Positions 43,836 to 52,617 of a stretch of DNA of 64,000 nucleotides are shown here, piece by piece. The stretch comes from Thermomicrobium sp. 4228-Ro. Lineage in GTDB: Bacteria > Chloroflexota > Chloroflexia > Thermomicrobiales > Thermomicrobiaceae. The number at the start of each line of letters is the position of its first letter. Position 1 is the first letter of the stretch. The notes below the pieces were generated by a model. That model searched no databases and had not been told where the DNA came from. It saw only the letters and a program-made list of their open reading frames with translations. A program made the translations under genes and the position numbers. Where the stretch lies: the NCBI RefSeq assembly GCF_026241205.1, contig NZ_JAPFQM010000001.1, positions 1,240,001-1,304,000 on the forward strand, read 5' to 3'.

Positions 43836-45059
43836 ATGCGGCGGCTGATGAAGATTCTGCTCATCGGGGCAGGCGGCCTGCTCGTGCTCTGCGTGCTCGT
43901 TGCGGTCGTCACGTCGAGGGGCGGTGGAGGGAGCAGCCCGACACCGACGCCCGCACAAGCACAGCGAGCAGCGACTCAGGCGCCGGCTGAGGCAACTGCG
44001 ACTGCTCCTGCGGCGGTGCGAGCGACCGAAGCGTCTGCACCTGCGGCACAGCCGACGACGGGCGCGCCGGCAGCTCAACCAGCGGCGACGCCGACCCTCC
44101 CATGGGGCACGAGCAAGGAAGATGTCCACGCCACGCTCGCCGAGGGACAGACGGCTGAACTCGTCGATGGGAAGGACGTCTATCGCCTGACGCTCGAGCG
44201 GATCGTCGACGGGGCAGTCTCGACTAACCAGTTCCAGCGACCGAAGGAGGGTAATCGCTATCTCCTCTTCTCGATCGTCATCGAGAACGCCGGGACGCGA
44301 GCGCACCTGATCACGGCAGCGAACTTCCAGCTGCGCACGACTGCCGGCTTCGACTACGACCCGGTCTTCGCGCCGGTCGGTTTCGAGGAAGGAGAAGCCT
44401 TTTCCCAGGAGATCGGCCCCGGCGGGAAGGCCCGCGGGATCGTCGTCTTCGAGATTCCGGAGGGGGAACAACCGCTGTTCCTCAAGTTCGACCCCAACCC
44501 GATCACCCCGGCCGAGCTCTACTTCGATGCACCGAACGCGCTCGAACTCGTCCAGTCCGGTGCTGTCGGTCAGGCTGCCCCGGCACAACCGGAAGGGACA
44601 CCGGGCGACAAGGCTGGCAAGAGCTGGGGAACGAGCAAGAACGACCGTCATGTCCCGCTCGCGTCGGGGCAGAGCGGTGCGATCGCTGACGGGAAGCAGG
44701 TCTACCGAGTGACGATCCAGAACATCGTCGACGGAGCGACCTCGAGCAATATGTTTGTCCAACCCAAGGAGGGGCAGAAGTTCTGGCTCGTCCAGGTGCG
44801 CTTCGAAAACGCGGGTACCAGCTCGATTCACCTCACCGGTACCGAGTGGGCGCTCCGTACCCAGGACGGGTTCGACTACGAGCCCGAACTCGTCGTCACC
44901 GGTTTCGCCGAGGGCGAGCTCTTGAGCGGCGAGGTCGGCCCGGGTGGTAAGACACAGGGAATCGTCGTTTTCCAGATCCCGCACGATGCCCAGCCGCTGT
45001 TCCTGAAGTTCGATCCGAATCCGCTGACGAGCGCGGAACTCTACTTCGACGCGCAGTGA
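43836..45059 (+). CDS. Secreted/anchored protein with tandem DUF4352-like domains
   Basis: 407 residues. N-terminal helix (about 5-25) for export or anchoring, then a long Ala/Thr/Pro linker (about 30-90). Two copies of a beta-rich domain follow, near residues 91-235 and 265-407. They share WGTSK...GQ, VYR(L/V)T(L/I), F..PKEG, GFDY(D/E)P, GPGGK..GIVVF and LFLKFDPNP; the repeats resemble DUF4352/immunoprotective-type beta-sandwiches. The strong SD (GAGGAGGTG) marks the ATG. Role unknown, probably an extracytoplasmic binding protein. Confidence 0.82.
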   Translation: MRRLMKILLIGAGGLLVLCVLVAVVTSRGGGGSSPTPTPAQAQRAATQAPAEATATAPAAVRATEASAPAAQPTTGAPAAQPAATPTLPWGTSKEDVHATLAEGQTAELVDGKDVYRLTLERIVDGAVSTNQFQRPKEGNRYLLFSIVIENAGTRAHLITAANFQLRTTAGFDYDPVFAPVGFEEGEAFSQEIGPGGKARGIVVFEIPEGEQPLFLKFDPNPITPAELYFDAPNALELVQSGAVGQAAPAQPEGTPGDKAGKSWGTSKNDRHVPLASGQSGAIADGKQVYRVTIQNIVDGATSSNMFVQPKEGQKFWLVQVRFENAGTSSIHLTGTEWALRTQDGFDYEPELVVTGFAEGELLSGEVGPGGKTQGIVVFQIPHDAQPLFLKFDPNPLTSAELYFDAQ

Positions 45060-45068
45060 GCAGGATCC

Positions 45069-45095
45069 GGGTGGGAGAGCCTGACTCTCCCACCC
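45069..45095 (+). terminator. Hairpin after the duplicated-domain gene
   Basis: GGGTGGGAGAG, 5-nt loop, CTCTCCCACCC (11 bp, perfect), starting 9 nt past the stop. No T-tract, so it may act as a partial terminator or mRNA stabiliser before the next gene at 45119. Confidence 0.6.
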
Positions 45096-45118
45096 CCCAC
45101 GTCTCCGGGAGGTTCGAG

Positions 45119-45466
45119 GTGCGGGTCGCTTCGCTCGTTCTTGGCCTCACAGCCGGCCTCGTCGGCATCGCCATCATGCTCCTGCTGCTCGTGGTCGGCG
45201 GTATAGCGCTCGCTCTCCGTGCCGACGGTTGGGGAGAAATCGTCGCTCATCTCATGGTCACGGTCGTCATCGCTGGCATCGGGATGGTCGGTGCTGCGCT
45301 TGCGCCCAACCGACCGGGTGCGAGTGCGGTCCTCCAGTCGCTCGCTGCAGTCAGCGGGCTCCTCACCGCGGGTCTCTTTTGGCTGCTGTCAGGGGGACTG
45401 TTCGGCCTCGGAGCGTTCACCGGGGCACTCGCCTGGTGGCGAGCGCGTCGTCGCGGCGCCGGCTGA
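45119..45466 (+). CDS. Small polytopic membrane protein
   Basis: 115 residues with three or four helices (about 4-27, 33-58, 66-95), small-residue rich (LTAGLFWLLSGGLFGLGAFTG), and a basic C-terminus (RARRRGAG). The GTG at 45119 has GGGAGG 9 nt upstream; an earlier in-frame GTG at 45056 would put the start inside a hairpin. No recognised family. Confidence 0.7.
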   Translation: MRVASLVLGLTAGLVGIAIMLLLLVVGGIALALRADGWGEIVAHLMVTVVIAGIGMVGAALAPNRPGASAVLQSLAAVSGLLTAGLFWLLSGGLFGLGAFTGALAWWRARRRGAG

Positions 45467-45628
45467 GGACGGCCGCGGGCGACAGAATGAGCGAAATCTG
45501 CGACGATAGCGCAGGAGGCGCAGGAAGGGATTCGGTGATCCATGCGACGGCGCAAGCGGGAGTTTCCCCGCCATCAGCTCTTCGCGACGCATCGGAAGCG
45601 CAAGCGGACGCGATCGGAGGGTGACCGC

Positions 45629-45745
45629 GTGAGTAAGCAGCCAGCACCCGGCGAGCCGGGCGGAGGACGACCAGCGTACTTTCCGACGGGCCGCGAGCCG
45701 ACGGAACGGAATCCGTACCAGGAGGAACTGCGCGCGGCGGATTGA
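45629..45745 (+). CDS. Small proline/glycine-rich protein
   Basis: 38 residues from a GTG with GGAGG 8 nt upstream (PGEPGGGRPAYFPTGREPTE). A longer in-frame start at 45542 adds a basic, Arg-rich stretch but has a poorly placed SD. No known family; the call depends on the SD and on the position between two membrane/regulator genes. Confidence 0.4.
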   Translation: MSKQPAPGEPGGGRPAYFPTGREPTERNPYQEELRAAD

Positions 45746-45751
45746 CGGGCC

Positions 45752-46789
45752 TCACTGCGCAGCGCCAGCAGCTTCTGTCTGCGTGCTCTCCCTGGCACCG
45801 TACTTGTGGAGGATGCCGCGTGCGTGCGCCAGGATCTGCTCGCGCAAGGCTTCCGGACGCACGACGGTGACCTCCACGCCGTAGTTGAGAACCCAGCGCA
45901 CGAAGTCCGGCGTGATCGGCACCCGAACGCGGAAGCGGATCCCCCCATCCGGGAGCGGTTCGATCTCCTGCGTCGGGTGCCACTCTTCTTCGGCGATCCA
46001 CGGTGCCGCGGTACGGGAGAACTCGAGCTCGACCTCCTCAGCCGGCAACTCTGGGGCATCGAAGATGCCCCAGTTGGCAGTCAAGAAGTCGCGCAGGGAG
46101 AATTCCGGCCGGATCTTGAACGGGTACCGCGTATCGTGGATTTCTTCCATTCGGTCGACCTTGAACGTCCGGATCGCCCGGCGGAGATGACACCATCCGA
46201 TGACGTACCAGGAACGTCCGAAGGGCACGATACCGTAGGGATCGAACTGCCGTCGGGCGCGGTCACCACCGCGCGACGCTGTCCGGTAGACGATTTCGAC
46301 CGTGTGCCGCAATGCCATAGCTTCGAGCAGGGTGCGCAAGCGTTTCCGTCGCTGCTCGTCGAGCGAGCTGGGAGAGCGGACGTGCGCGACCTTGTCCAGG
46401 AGTTCGCGGAACGGCTCGGGGAGGACGGCACGAAGCCGGGCCAATGCTGCATGCAACTCTTGTGTGGAAACGCCGGGAACCACGTGCCCTGCTTGCGCAG
46501 CGAGCAGGAGCGCCAGTGCTTCGCTCAGGGAAAGCTGCAGCGCCGGGAGCCGCGGTATGCTCGTCAGATAGTAGCCGCGTCCGCCCGGATCGCGCTCGAT
46601 CGGCAGATGCAAGCGGTCGCGCAGGAGCTGGAGATCCTTCGTGATCTGTCGTTCGCTCACGCCGTAGCGCTCAGCGAGCGCCGCCCGGTTGTACTGCCTC
46701 GGGTACTGGCACAGCTGCAACACGATGTCGACGAGGCGCGCAACGCGGTCTTGATCACCGTGACGTTCGAGTTCTTCTTCCCACGGCAT
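45752..46789 (-). CDS. WYL-domain transcriptional regulator
   Basis: 345 residues. N-terminal HTH (about 15-65: YNRAALAERYGVSERQITKDL). A middle DeoR-like region leads to the WYL domain (about 165-260: VEIVYRT..., RQFDPYGIVPFGRSWYVIGW), which binds ligands or nucleic acid, and a WYL C-terminal extension to the end. The ATG at 46789 has a modest AAGGA SD; upstream ATGs lack one. Divergent from the WecG/TagA gene, with two palindromes at its promoter. Confidence 0.9.
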   Translation of the reverse strand: MPWEEELERHGDQDRVARLVDIVLQLCQYPRQYNRAALAERYGVSERQITKDLQLLRDRLHLPIERDPGGRGYYLTSIPRLPALQLSLSEALALLLAAQAGHVVPGVSTQELHAALARLRAVLPEPFRELLDKVAHVRSPSSLDEQRRKRLRTLLEAMALRHTVEIVYRTASRGGDRARRQFDPYGIVPFGRSWYVIGWCHLRRAIRTFKVDRMEEIHDTRYPFKIRPEFSLRDFLTANWGIFDAPELPAEEVELEFSRTAAPWIAEEEWHPTQEIEPLPDGGIRFRVRVPITPDFVRWVLNYGVEVTVVRPEALREQILAHARGILHKYGARESTQTEAAGAAQ

Positions 46790-46807
46790 ACTGGCCCATC
46801 CTTTCGA

Positions 46808-46837
46808 TCGATGCATCGAGTATAGCGATCGATCGCT
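46808..46837. promoter_or_regulatory. Two palindromes flanking the -10 of the WYL gene
   Basis: TCGATGCATCGA (46808-46819) and AGCGATCGATCGCT (46824-46837) are perfect palindromes on either side of a leftward TATACT (46824-46819). Autoregulation by the WYL protein is plausible. Confidence 0.5.
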
Positions 46838-46884
46838 CATCAGGAGTGTCACCGGATCGGTATCCTTGCCACGGGAGTAGGCTG

Positions 46885-47685
46885 GTGATCGACCACGGAA
46901 GCACGTTGGCGACATCGCTCGACGGCCGAGTGTTGGTACCGTTGCGGACGGTCCGGATTCTCGGGATTCCGGTCCACGATGTGACGCTCGCGGAAGCCGT
47001 AGCCTGGATCAGTGCGTGGTGCGAGCCGGGGGAGTCGCTCCGCCAGGTCGTCACGCTCAACCCGGAAATGGTGATGGCTGCTCGGCGTGATCCGGTGTTC
47101 CGTACGGTCATCGAGCAAGCGGCACTCGTCACGCCGGACGGTGTCGGCATGACTCTGGCTGCGCGCTTGCGTGGCACACCACTGCGCGCTCGTGTCACCG
47201 GCGTCGATCTCGTGGAGGCGCTCGCCATGACCGGCCGCTCGCTCTTCTTGCTCGGTGCCGCCCCGGGCGTCGCCGAGCGCGCTGCATCCGTTCTCGAACA
47301 CCGTTATGGAGCACGCATTGCCGGTACGTGGGCAGGCTCGCCAAAGCCGGAGGACGCTGCGGCGGCGCTCGAACGGATCGCGGCCGCTCGTCCCCACATC
47401 CTCTGCGTCGCCTACGGCGCGCCCGCGCAGGAATGCTGGATCGCTCGCTACCGTGCCGAACTGGCTGCGTGCGGCGTGCGTGTCGCGCTCGGTGTGGGCG
47501 GTACCTTCGACTATCTGGCCGGGGTCGTCCCGCGGCCGCCAGCGGTCGTCCGGCGCCTCGGGCTGGAATGGTTGTATCGTTTGATCCGCCAGCCCTGGCG
47601 CTGGCGACGGCAACTCGTGCTTCCGCTCTTCGCGTGGCTGGCGATCGGCGAAGCGATCGCTGTACGGCTCGGGCCGCGTACCTGA
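46885..47685 (+). CDS. WecG/TagA/CpsF-family glycosyltransferase
   Basis: 266 residues. Family landmarks: VTLNPEMVMAARRDPVFR, LVTPDGVGMTLAARL, SLFLLGAAPGVAERAA, YGAPAQECWI and VGVGGTFDYLAGVVPRPP. The C-terminal LGLEWLYRLIRQPWRWRRQ is the usual membrane-binding appendage. It should transfer N-acetylmannosamine or a related sugar to undecaprenyl-linked GlcNAc in surface-polymer synthesis. GTG start with GGGAG 7 nt upstream. Fourteen nt separate it from the next gene. Confidence 0.93.
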   Translation: MIDHGSTLATSLDGRVLVPLRTVRILGIPVHDVTLAEAVAWISAWCEPGESLRQVVTLNPEMVMAARRDPVFRTVIEQAALVTPDGVGMTLAARLRGTPLRARVTGVDLVEALAMTGRSLFLLGAAPGVAERAASVLEHRYGARIAGTWAGSPKPEDAAAALERIAAARPHILCVAYGAPAQECWIARYRAELAACGVRVALGVGGTFDYLAGVVPRPPAVVRRLGLEWLYRLIRQPWRWRRQLVLPLFAWLAIGEAIAVRLGPRT

Positions 47686-47699
47686 CGTGAGGAGGAGTA

Positions 47700-48251
47700 G
47701 TGGTCACCTCGCTCGACGAGCGTCCCTGTCCGCGTCACCCGTCCATCAGCACGCGACTGCGGTGCAGCAAGTGCGGGACGCCGATCTGCACGCGTTGCAT
47801 GGTCGAGACGCCGGTCGGCTACCGCTGCCCGCAGTGCGCCGGTCTTTCCGGTCTGGGCTGGAGCGACGTGCCGACGCCGTTGCTCCTCCGTGCCACACTC
47901 GCTGGCCTCGCTGTCGCGCTCGTGGTCGGGTGGCTCTGGAGCCGCATTCCCGACTGGCAGTTCTATCTCGCCTTGCTGCTCGGCTTCGGTGTCGCCGAAG
48001 CGATGGCCTGGGCTGCGCGGGCCCAGCGTGGCCGTGCCCTCCAGACGCTCGGTGTCCTGTGCGTCGCGGTCGGGCTGCTGGTCTCGCGTCTCCTCCTGCT
48101 CGCAGAAGCTGGGTCGACGCCGGGTGATCTCGTACGTATCTTCTCGGATGCTCGCCTGTGGACGCTCGTTCAGGTCCGTCCGATCCCGGACCTCCTGTTC
48201 GCCGTGCTCGCGCTCGCGATTCCGTTCGTTCGCTTCCGGGTGACACGATGA
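47700..48251 (+). CDS. Membrane protein with N-terminal B-box-like zinc finger
   Basis: 183 residues. The first 50 residues hold paired Cys/His (CPRHP, CSKCGTPICTRC, CPQCAG), as in the B-box-type fingers found before bacterial rhomboid-like proteins. Four helices follow (about 62-82, 87-108, 118-135, 160-178). Rhomboid catalytic GxSG/His motifs are absent. GTG start with GGAGGAG upstream; its stop overlaps the kinase start. Confidence 0.8.
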   Translation: MVTSLDERPCPRHPSISTRLRCSKCGTPICTRCMVETPVGYRCPQCAGLSGLGWSDVPTPLLLRATLAGLAVALVVGWLWSRIPDWQFYLALLLGFGVAEAMAWAARAQRGRALQTLGVLCVAVGLLVSRLLLLAEAGSTPGDLVRIFSDARLWTLVQVRPIPDLLFAVLALAIPFVRFRVTR

Positions 48252-49252
48252 CGGTTCGCCGGACGCGCCTGCTCGACCTCCTGTCGCGGATTCCGACCAA
48301 GCGTTTCCTGGTCGTCGGTGACCTCTATCTCGATCGCTATGTCTTCGGTGAGCCGGCACGGATCTCGCGCGAGGCTCCCGTCCTCGTGCTCGAGGAACGG
48401 CGGATCGAGCACCGGCCGGGTGGTGGTGCAGCGCCCGGGCTCGCTCTGGCTGCACTCGGTGCGTCTGTCGAGCAGCTCGGTGTGATCGGTGACGACACCG
48501 AGGGCACGCTCCTCCGGCAGCTTCTCGGCGAGCGCGGTGTCGACGTCTCCGGCATCGTCGTCGATGTGACTCGACCGACGACCGTCAAGACACGCGTGGT
48601 CGCTGTCGGCCCCTACAATGTCCTTCCGCAACAGATCGTTCGGGTCGATCGGCAGGTCCGCGACGCGCTCGCACCGGAGCTCGAAGGAGCGCTCGCTCGC
48701 GAAGTGACCTCCCGGGCTGGTCGCGTCGATGCGCTCCTCCTCTCCGACTACCAGAGCGGTGTGCTGACGCCGCGTCTCGTCTCGACCGCTCTGGCCAGCG
48801 GACGGCTCACCGTGGTCGATTCGCAAGGGCGTCTCGATGCGTTCCGCAGCGCGACCGTGATCAAGTGCAACCGGGCCGAAGCGGAGCGCTTCCTCGGGAG
48901 TTCGCTGGCGACACCGGACGAGCGCGCGACAATGCTGGCGCACCTGTACCGTGCACTCGACTGTGCGCTCCTCGTGGTCACGCTCGGCGGGGAGGGTGCA
49001 GCCTTGGTGAGCGCCGAAGGCTACCGCGAATTTCCGCCACCGGCCGTGCGGAACGTCTTCGATGTGACGGGCGCAGGCGATACCGTGCTGGCGCTGCTCG
49101 CTGCTGCACTGGCAGGCGGTGCGACGCCGGACGAGGCGCTCACGCTGGCTCAGCTCGCTGCTGGCATCGTCATCGGGAAGTTCGGCAATGCCCAAGCGAC
49201 ACGAGAGGAACTCCTGGCTGCGATCGAGGAGCACCTGAGCGGAGTGTCATGA
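48248..49252 (+). CDS. PfkB-family carbohydrate kinase, HldE/RfaE-like
   Basis: 334 residues. It shows RFLVVGDLYLDRYVFGEPARIS, PGGGAAPGLALAALGA and the anion-hole/catalytic motif VFDVTGAGDTVLALLAAAL of ribokinase-fold sugar kinases. This arrangement is that of the kinase half of HldE/RfaE (heptose-7-phosphate 1-kinase); the nucleotidyltransferase half is absent. Clustering with a surface-sugar glycosyltransferase supports a role in activated sugar synthesis. ATGA overlap with the upstream gene. Confidence 0.9.
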   Translation: MTVRRTRLLDLLSRIPTKRFLVVGDLYLDRYVFGEPARISREAPVLVLEERRIEHRPGGGAAPGLALAALGASVEQLGVIGDDTEGTLLRQLLGERGVDVSGIVVDVTRPTTVKTRVVAVGPYNVLPQQIVRVDRQVRDALAPELEGALAREVTSRAGRVDALLLSDYQSGVLTPRLVSTALASGRLTVVDSQGRLDAFRSATVIKCNRAEAERFLGSSLATPDERATMLAHLYRALDCALLVVTLGGEGAALVSAEGYREFPPPAVRNVFDVTGAGDTVLALLAAALAGGATPDEALTLAQLAAGIVIGKFGNAQATREELLAAIEEHLSGVS

Positions 49253-49256
49253 GGCC

Positions 49257-51152
49257 TCAGGCTGCCGAACCGACCGCGAACTGCAGCCGGTAGAGCCGTG
49301 CATAGAGGCCGCCCTGAGCCAGGAGTTCGCCGTGCGTCCCCTGTTCGACGATGCGTCCACCATCCAGCACGAGGATGCGGTCGGCAGCCAGGATCGTCGA
49401 CAGCCGGTGCGCGATGACGAGCGTTGTCCGCCCGCGCATCAGCGTGGCGAGCGCGTGTTGGACGAGCCGCTCGGACTCGGAGTCGAGTGCCGAGGTCGCT
49501 TCGTCGAGTACCAGCACCGGTGGATCGGCGAGGAGCAAGCGGGCGAGGGCCAGGCGCTGCTTCTCGCCACCGGACAGGCGATAACCCCGCTCTCCAACGA
49601 TCGTCTGGTATCCCTGCGGGAGTTCGCGGATCCGGTCGTGGATCTGCGCTGCTCGTGCGGCCGCTTCCAGCTCGGCATCGGACGCATCCGGCCGCGCATA
49701 CCGCAGGTTCGCGGCCACCGTGTCGTGGAAGAGGTACGGCTCCTGCGTGACCATCCCGATCGCGCGGGCGAGCGTCTCGAGCGAGAGGTCGCGGAGGTCG
49801 TAGCCGTCGAGCGTGATCCGTCCCCGCGTCGGATCGAAGAGGCGAGCCAGGAGATAGGTGACCGTCGTCTTGCCGGCTCCGCTCGGTCCGACGAGCGCCA
49901 CGAGTTCTCCCGGCTCGACGCGGAAGGACACGTCGGCGAGTGCCCAGTAGCGGACTGGTCGGTCGTCGCTGTCGGCCGCTTCGGTGCGTACCAGCGTGGC
50001 GAGCCCGTCTCCAGCCGGTCGCTCGGTGACGTAGGTGAACCAGACATCCTCGAAGGCGATCGCACCGCGCGGCCGTTCCAGCCGTATCGCGTTCGGCCGT
50101 TCCTGGATCTCGATCGGACGGTCGAGCAACTGGTAGACGCGCTCGAAACTCACCAGCGAAGTCGCCAGATCGACGTGCGTATTGAGGAGCGCGGTGATCG
50201 GGCCATAGAGGCGAGCCAGGTAGAGCGTGAAGGCGACCAGCTCACCGGTCGTGAGTCCACCGCGAATCGCGAGGAAACCGCCAGCCCACAGGACGAGCGC
50301 TGTGCCGGCTGCTGCAGCCAGGCTGTAGAGGAGCATGAGCCAGCGCCCAGCGACAGCGAGCTGGACACCGGTATCCCGTACCGCAGCTGCCCGCTCGCGG
50401 AAGCGAGCGAGCTCATCGCGGTGGCGCCCGAACAGTTTGACCAGCAGGGCACCGCTGACCCCGAGCGTTTCGGTGAGCTGTGCCGTCATCGCTGCGTTTC
50501 GTTCCATCTGTGCCCGCGTCAGCTCGCGCAAGCGTTGTCCGAACCGGCGGAGCGGGAGGACCAGCAGCGGGAAGACGAGAAACGCCACCACTGTCAAGCG
50601 CCAGTCCATCGTGAGCATGATCGCCAGCGAGACCACGACGACCGCCACGTTGCTGACCAGCGTCGTCACTGTGTTGGTGACGGTCCGCTGGGCACCGACG
50701 ACGTCGGTGGTGAGCCGCGAGACGAGTTCGCCGGCCTTGACGCTCGTGAAGAAGCGGAACCCCTGCCGTAAGAGGTGCTCGTAGAGCGCACTCCGCAGGT
50801 CGAAGATGATCCCTTCGCCGACTTGGGCACTCAGCTGTCGCTGCCACACGCCGACGAGGCCAGTGAGCAGCGGCAACAGGATCATCCCGAGGCTGAGCAC
50901 GGTGAGGAGCATGAGGCTGCCCGGTCGCCCGGCTGCCGGCAGTGCGCGGTCGATGAGCAACCGCAAGAGCTGTGGCTGCAGCGCGTCGATCGCCGATGTC
51001 GCGAGGATAGCTCCCACCATCAGGGCGATCGACCACCGATACGGTGCCGCCGACTGCACGACACGGCGCAGCACGGCACGGTTCAGCGGTGGTCGCTCGT
51101 CCGGCTCGCCGTGCCGCCAGTGCCAGACCGGTGGTGGAGGAGTACCGAGCAT
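49257..51152 (-). CDS. ABC transporter, fused permease/ATPase (MsbA/BmrA-like)
   Basis: 631-residue exporter half-molecule. Six-helix membrane domain (about 30-320) with the coupling loop RVYQLLDRPIEI at its end, then the nucleotide-binding domain: Walker A VGPSGAGKTTV, Q-loop MVTQEPYLFHD, ABC signature RLSGGEKQRLALAR, Walker B PVLVLDEATSALD and H-loop VIAHRL. A homodimer would move a lipid, peptide or drug outward. I start at the ATG for MLGTPPPP; the longer frame crosses an upstream hairpin. Confidence 0.94.
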   Translation of the reverse strand: MLGTPPPPVWHWRHGEPDERPPLNRAVLRRVVQSAAPYRWSIALMVGAILATSAIDALQPQLLRLLIDRALPAAGRPGSLMLLTVLSLGMILLPLLTGLVGVWQRQLSAQVGEGIIFDLRSALYEHLLRQGFRFFTSVKAGELVSRLTTDVVGAQRTVTNTVTTLVSNVAVVVVSLAIMLTMDWRLTVVAFLVFPLLVLPLRRFGQRLRELTRAQMERNAAMTAQLTETLGVSGALLVKLFGRHRDELARFRERAAAVRDTGVQLAVAGRWLMLLYSLAAAAGTALVLWAGGFLAIRGGLTTGELVAFTLYLARLYGPITALLNTHVDLATSLVSFERVYQLLDRPIEIQERPNAIRLERPRGAIAFEDVWFTYVTERPAGDGLATLVRTEAADSDDRPVRYWALADVSFRVEPGELVALVGPSGAGKTTVTYLLARLFDPTRGRITLDGYDLRDLSLETLARAIGMVTQEPYLFHDTVAANLRYARPDASDAELEAAARAAQIHDRIRELPQGYQTIVGERGYRLSGGEKQRLALARLLLADPPVLVLDEATSALDSESERLVQHALATLMRGRTTLVIAHRLSTILAADRILVLDGGRIVEQGTHGELLAQGGLYARLYRLQFAVGSAA

Positions 51153-51201
51153 CGCTGAGCCTCCGGGGCGAACCGATCGCAACGCTCCGAGGATACGAGA
51201 A

Positions 51202-51228
51202 ACCGGCTGGAGCGACACTCCAGCCGGT
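51202..51228 (-). terminator. Hairpin between small membrane gene and ABC exporter
   Basis: ACCGGCTGGAG, loop CGACA, CTCCAGCCGGT: perfect 11-bp stem, about 30 nt past the stop of the small leftward gene. Confidence 0.65.
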
Positions 51229-51258
51229 CGATGTCTGTACGTCGGCACGATACGCGCA

Positions 51259-51444
51259 TTAACCGAACAGACCGACGACGATCATGACCAGCGCCATGAC
51301 GACGATCACTGCGATCGCGATCCAGCCGATGACCGCGAGGCGCGGTAAACCGAGCCGTCGCGCGCGTACGGTTCCCGGGACGCTCCAGAGCGCTGCGAAG
51401 AGCGCCAGGATTCCCATCGAGACCATCGCTGGATTGTCCGCCAT
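51259..51444 (-). CDS. Small two-helix membrane protein
   Basis: 61 residues: a helix near 8-24 (VSMGILALFAALWSVPGTV), a basic loop (RARRLGLPR) and a second helix near 36-60 (LAVIGWIAIAVIVVMALVMI). The start has a GGGAGG-type SD. No recognised family. It stands apart from the ABC exporter because a hairpin lies between. Confidence 0.7.
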   Translation of the reverse strand: MADNPAMVSMGILALFAALWSVPGTVRARRLGLPRLAVIGWIAIAVIVVMALVMIVVGLFG

Positions 51445-51511
51445 GACCGTGCTCCCCTCCCGTCCGTGGCCCGTACACCCGACAAATCGTACCGTACTGC
51501 GTCTCTTGCTG

Positions 51512-52474
51512 TCACTCGCTCCGGCCGAAACGCTCGTCGAGCGCCGCCAGAACGCTCGCCAGTGCTGCCTCCTCGGCCTGATAGTCGTTCGCCGGGATGA
51601 GCATCGTCAGAATCTCGTCGATACCGCTCTCGAGCAATTTGGCCAGTCGCTCGCCGACCGTGTCCGCATCACCCCACACGACGAGGTGATCGAGCAAAGC
51701 ATCGCTCGGCTGCCCGTTCTCGAGTGGAAAGCCGGCTGTCGCGAACATCTGCGCATAGAACGGCATGCGGCCGTAGAGTCCGACGACGGGCCGGGCTTTT
51801 TCGCGCATCGTCGCCACATCGGTCGTCATCACGATCGGGACGTGCACGATCAGCCGTGGCCGGCGACTGCGACCAGCGGCCTGCGCACCTTCTTCGAGGG
51901 CGGGAACCGCTCGCTCGTGGATGTACGCCGCTGGGCACATCCAGGAGATCGCACCGTCGGCGATCTCGCCAGCGAGCCGGAACGCCTTGGGACGCAGTGC
52001 CGAGGTGTAGATCGGTACCGGCGCTGTCTCCGGTAGCCGCTGCCGGACGCGGAAGAACTCGCCCTGGAAATCGACCTGGCCCTCCCAGAGAAGTGCTCGC
52101 ACGATCGTCACGTACTCCCGGAGATGCGTGAGGGGTTTCTCCATCGGGATGCCGAGCGAACCCTCGATGATCGGCCGATGGCTCGGACCGAGCCCGAGGC
52201 GGACCCGCCCGGGTGCCAGCTGGTGCACTGCCAGCGTCTGTTGTGCCGTCACGAAGGGATGGCGCGGATAGGTCGGAATGATGCCGGTTCCCAAGACGAT
52301 CCGCTGAGACTGCACGGCCGCTGCAGCGTAGACGGTCAGTGCATCGATCGTCCGTCCACCCGTCACGGTCCAGATCGCTGGCACTCCCGCTGCCTCGAGC
52401 CGCCGGATGGCAGCGAGCGCACCGACAGCGTTGCTCCGGTCGGGCTGGTCGATACCGACACGCGGCCAGGCCAT
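51512..52474 (-). CDS. Luciferase-like (LLM) F420/flavin-dependent oxidoreductase
   Basis: 320 residues, TIM-barrel LLM family: [59 protein letters not shown] and [19 protein letters not shown]. These blocks are typical of F420-dependent members such as methylene-H4MPT reductase-like proteins. The ATG follows GGAGG. The substrate is unknown. Divergent from the deacetylase-fold gene. Confidence 0.92.
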   Translation of the reverse strand: MAWPRVGIDQPDRSNAVGALAAIRRLEAAGVPAIWTVTGGRTIDALTVYAAAAVQSQRIVLGTGIIPTYPRHPFVTAQQTLAVHQLAPGRVRLGLGPSHRPIIEGSLGIPMEKPLTHLREYVTIVRALLWEGQVDFQGEFFRVRQRLPETAPVPIYTSALRPKAFRLAGEIADGAISWMCPAAYIHERAVPALEEGAQAAGRSRRPRLIVHVPIVMTTDVATMREKARPVVGLYGRMPFYAQMFATAGFPLENGQPSDALLDHLVVWGDADTVGERLAKLLESGIDEILTMLIPANDYQAEEAALASVLAALDERFGRSE

Positions 52475-52617
52475 CCTCCGCCTCCTCTCCGCACGGATGG
52501 GTTCCCGAACGGTCTGCCGGCGCCAGTCTAGCACGGACTCGCTTGCGGGACGTGTGCGATCTCCGCCATCATCCGCTCGATGGTCTGTGTCGTTCCATCG
52601 GAGGAGGAAGCCGAGCG

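Noticed and set aside
45056-45118. GTG start overlapping the stop of the duplicated-domain gene
   Set aside because: It would place the coding start across the hairpin at 45069-45095; the GTG at 45119 has its own GGGAGG.
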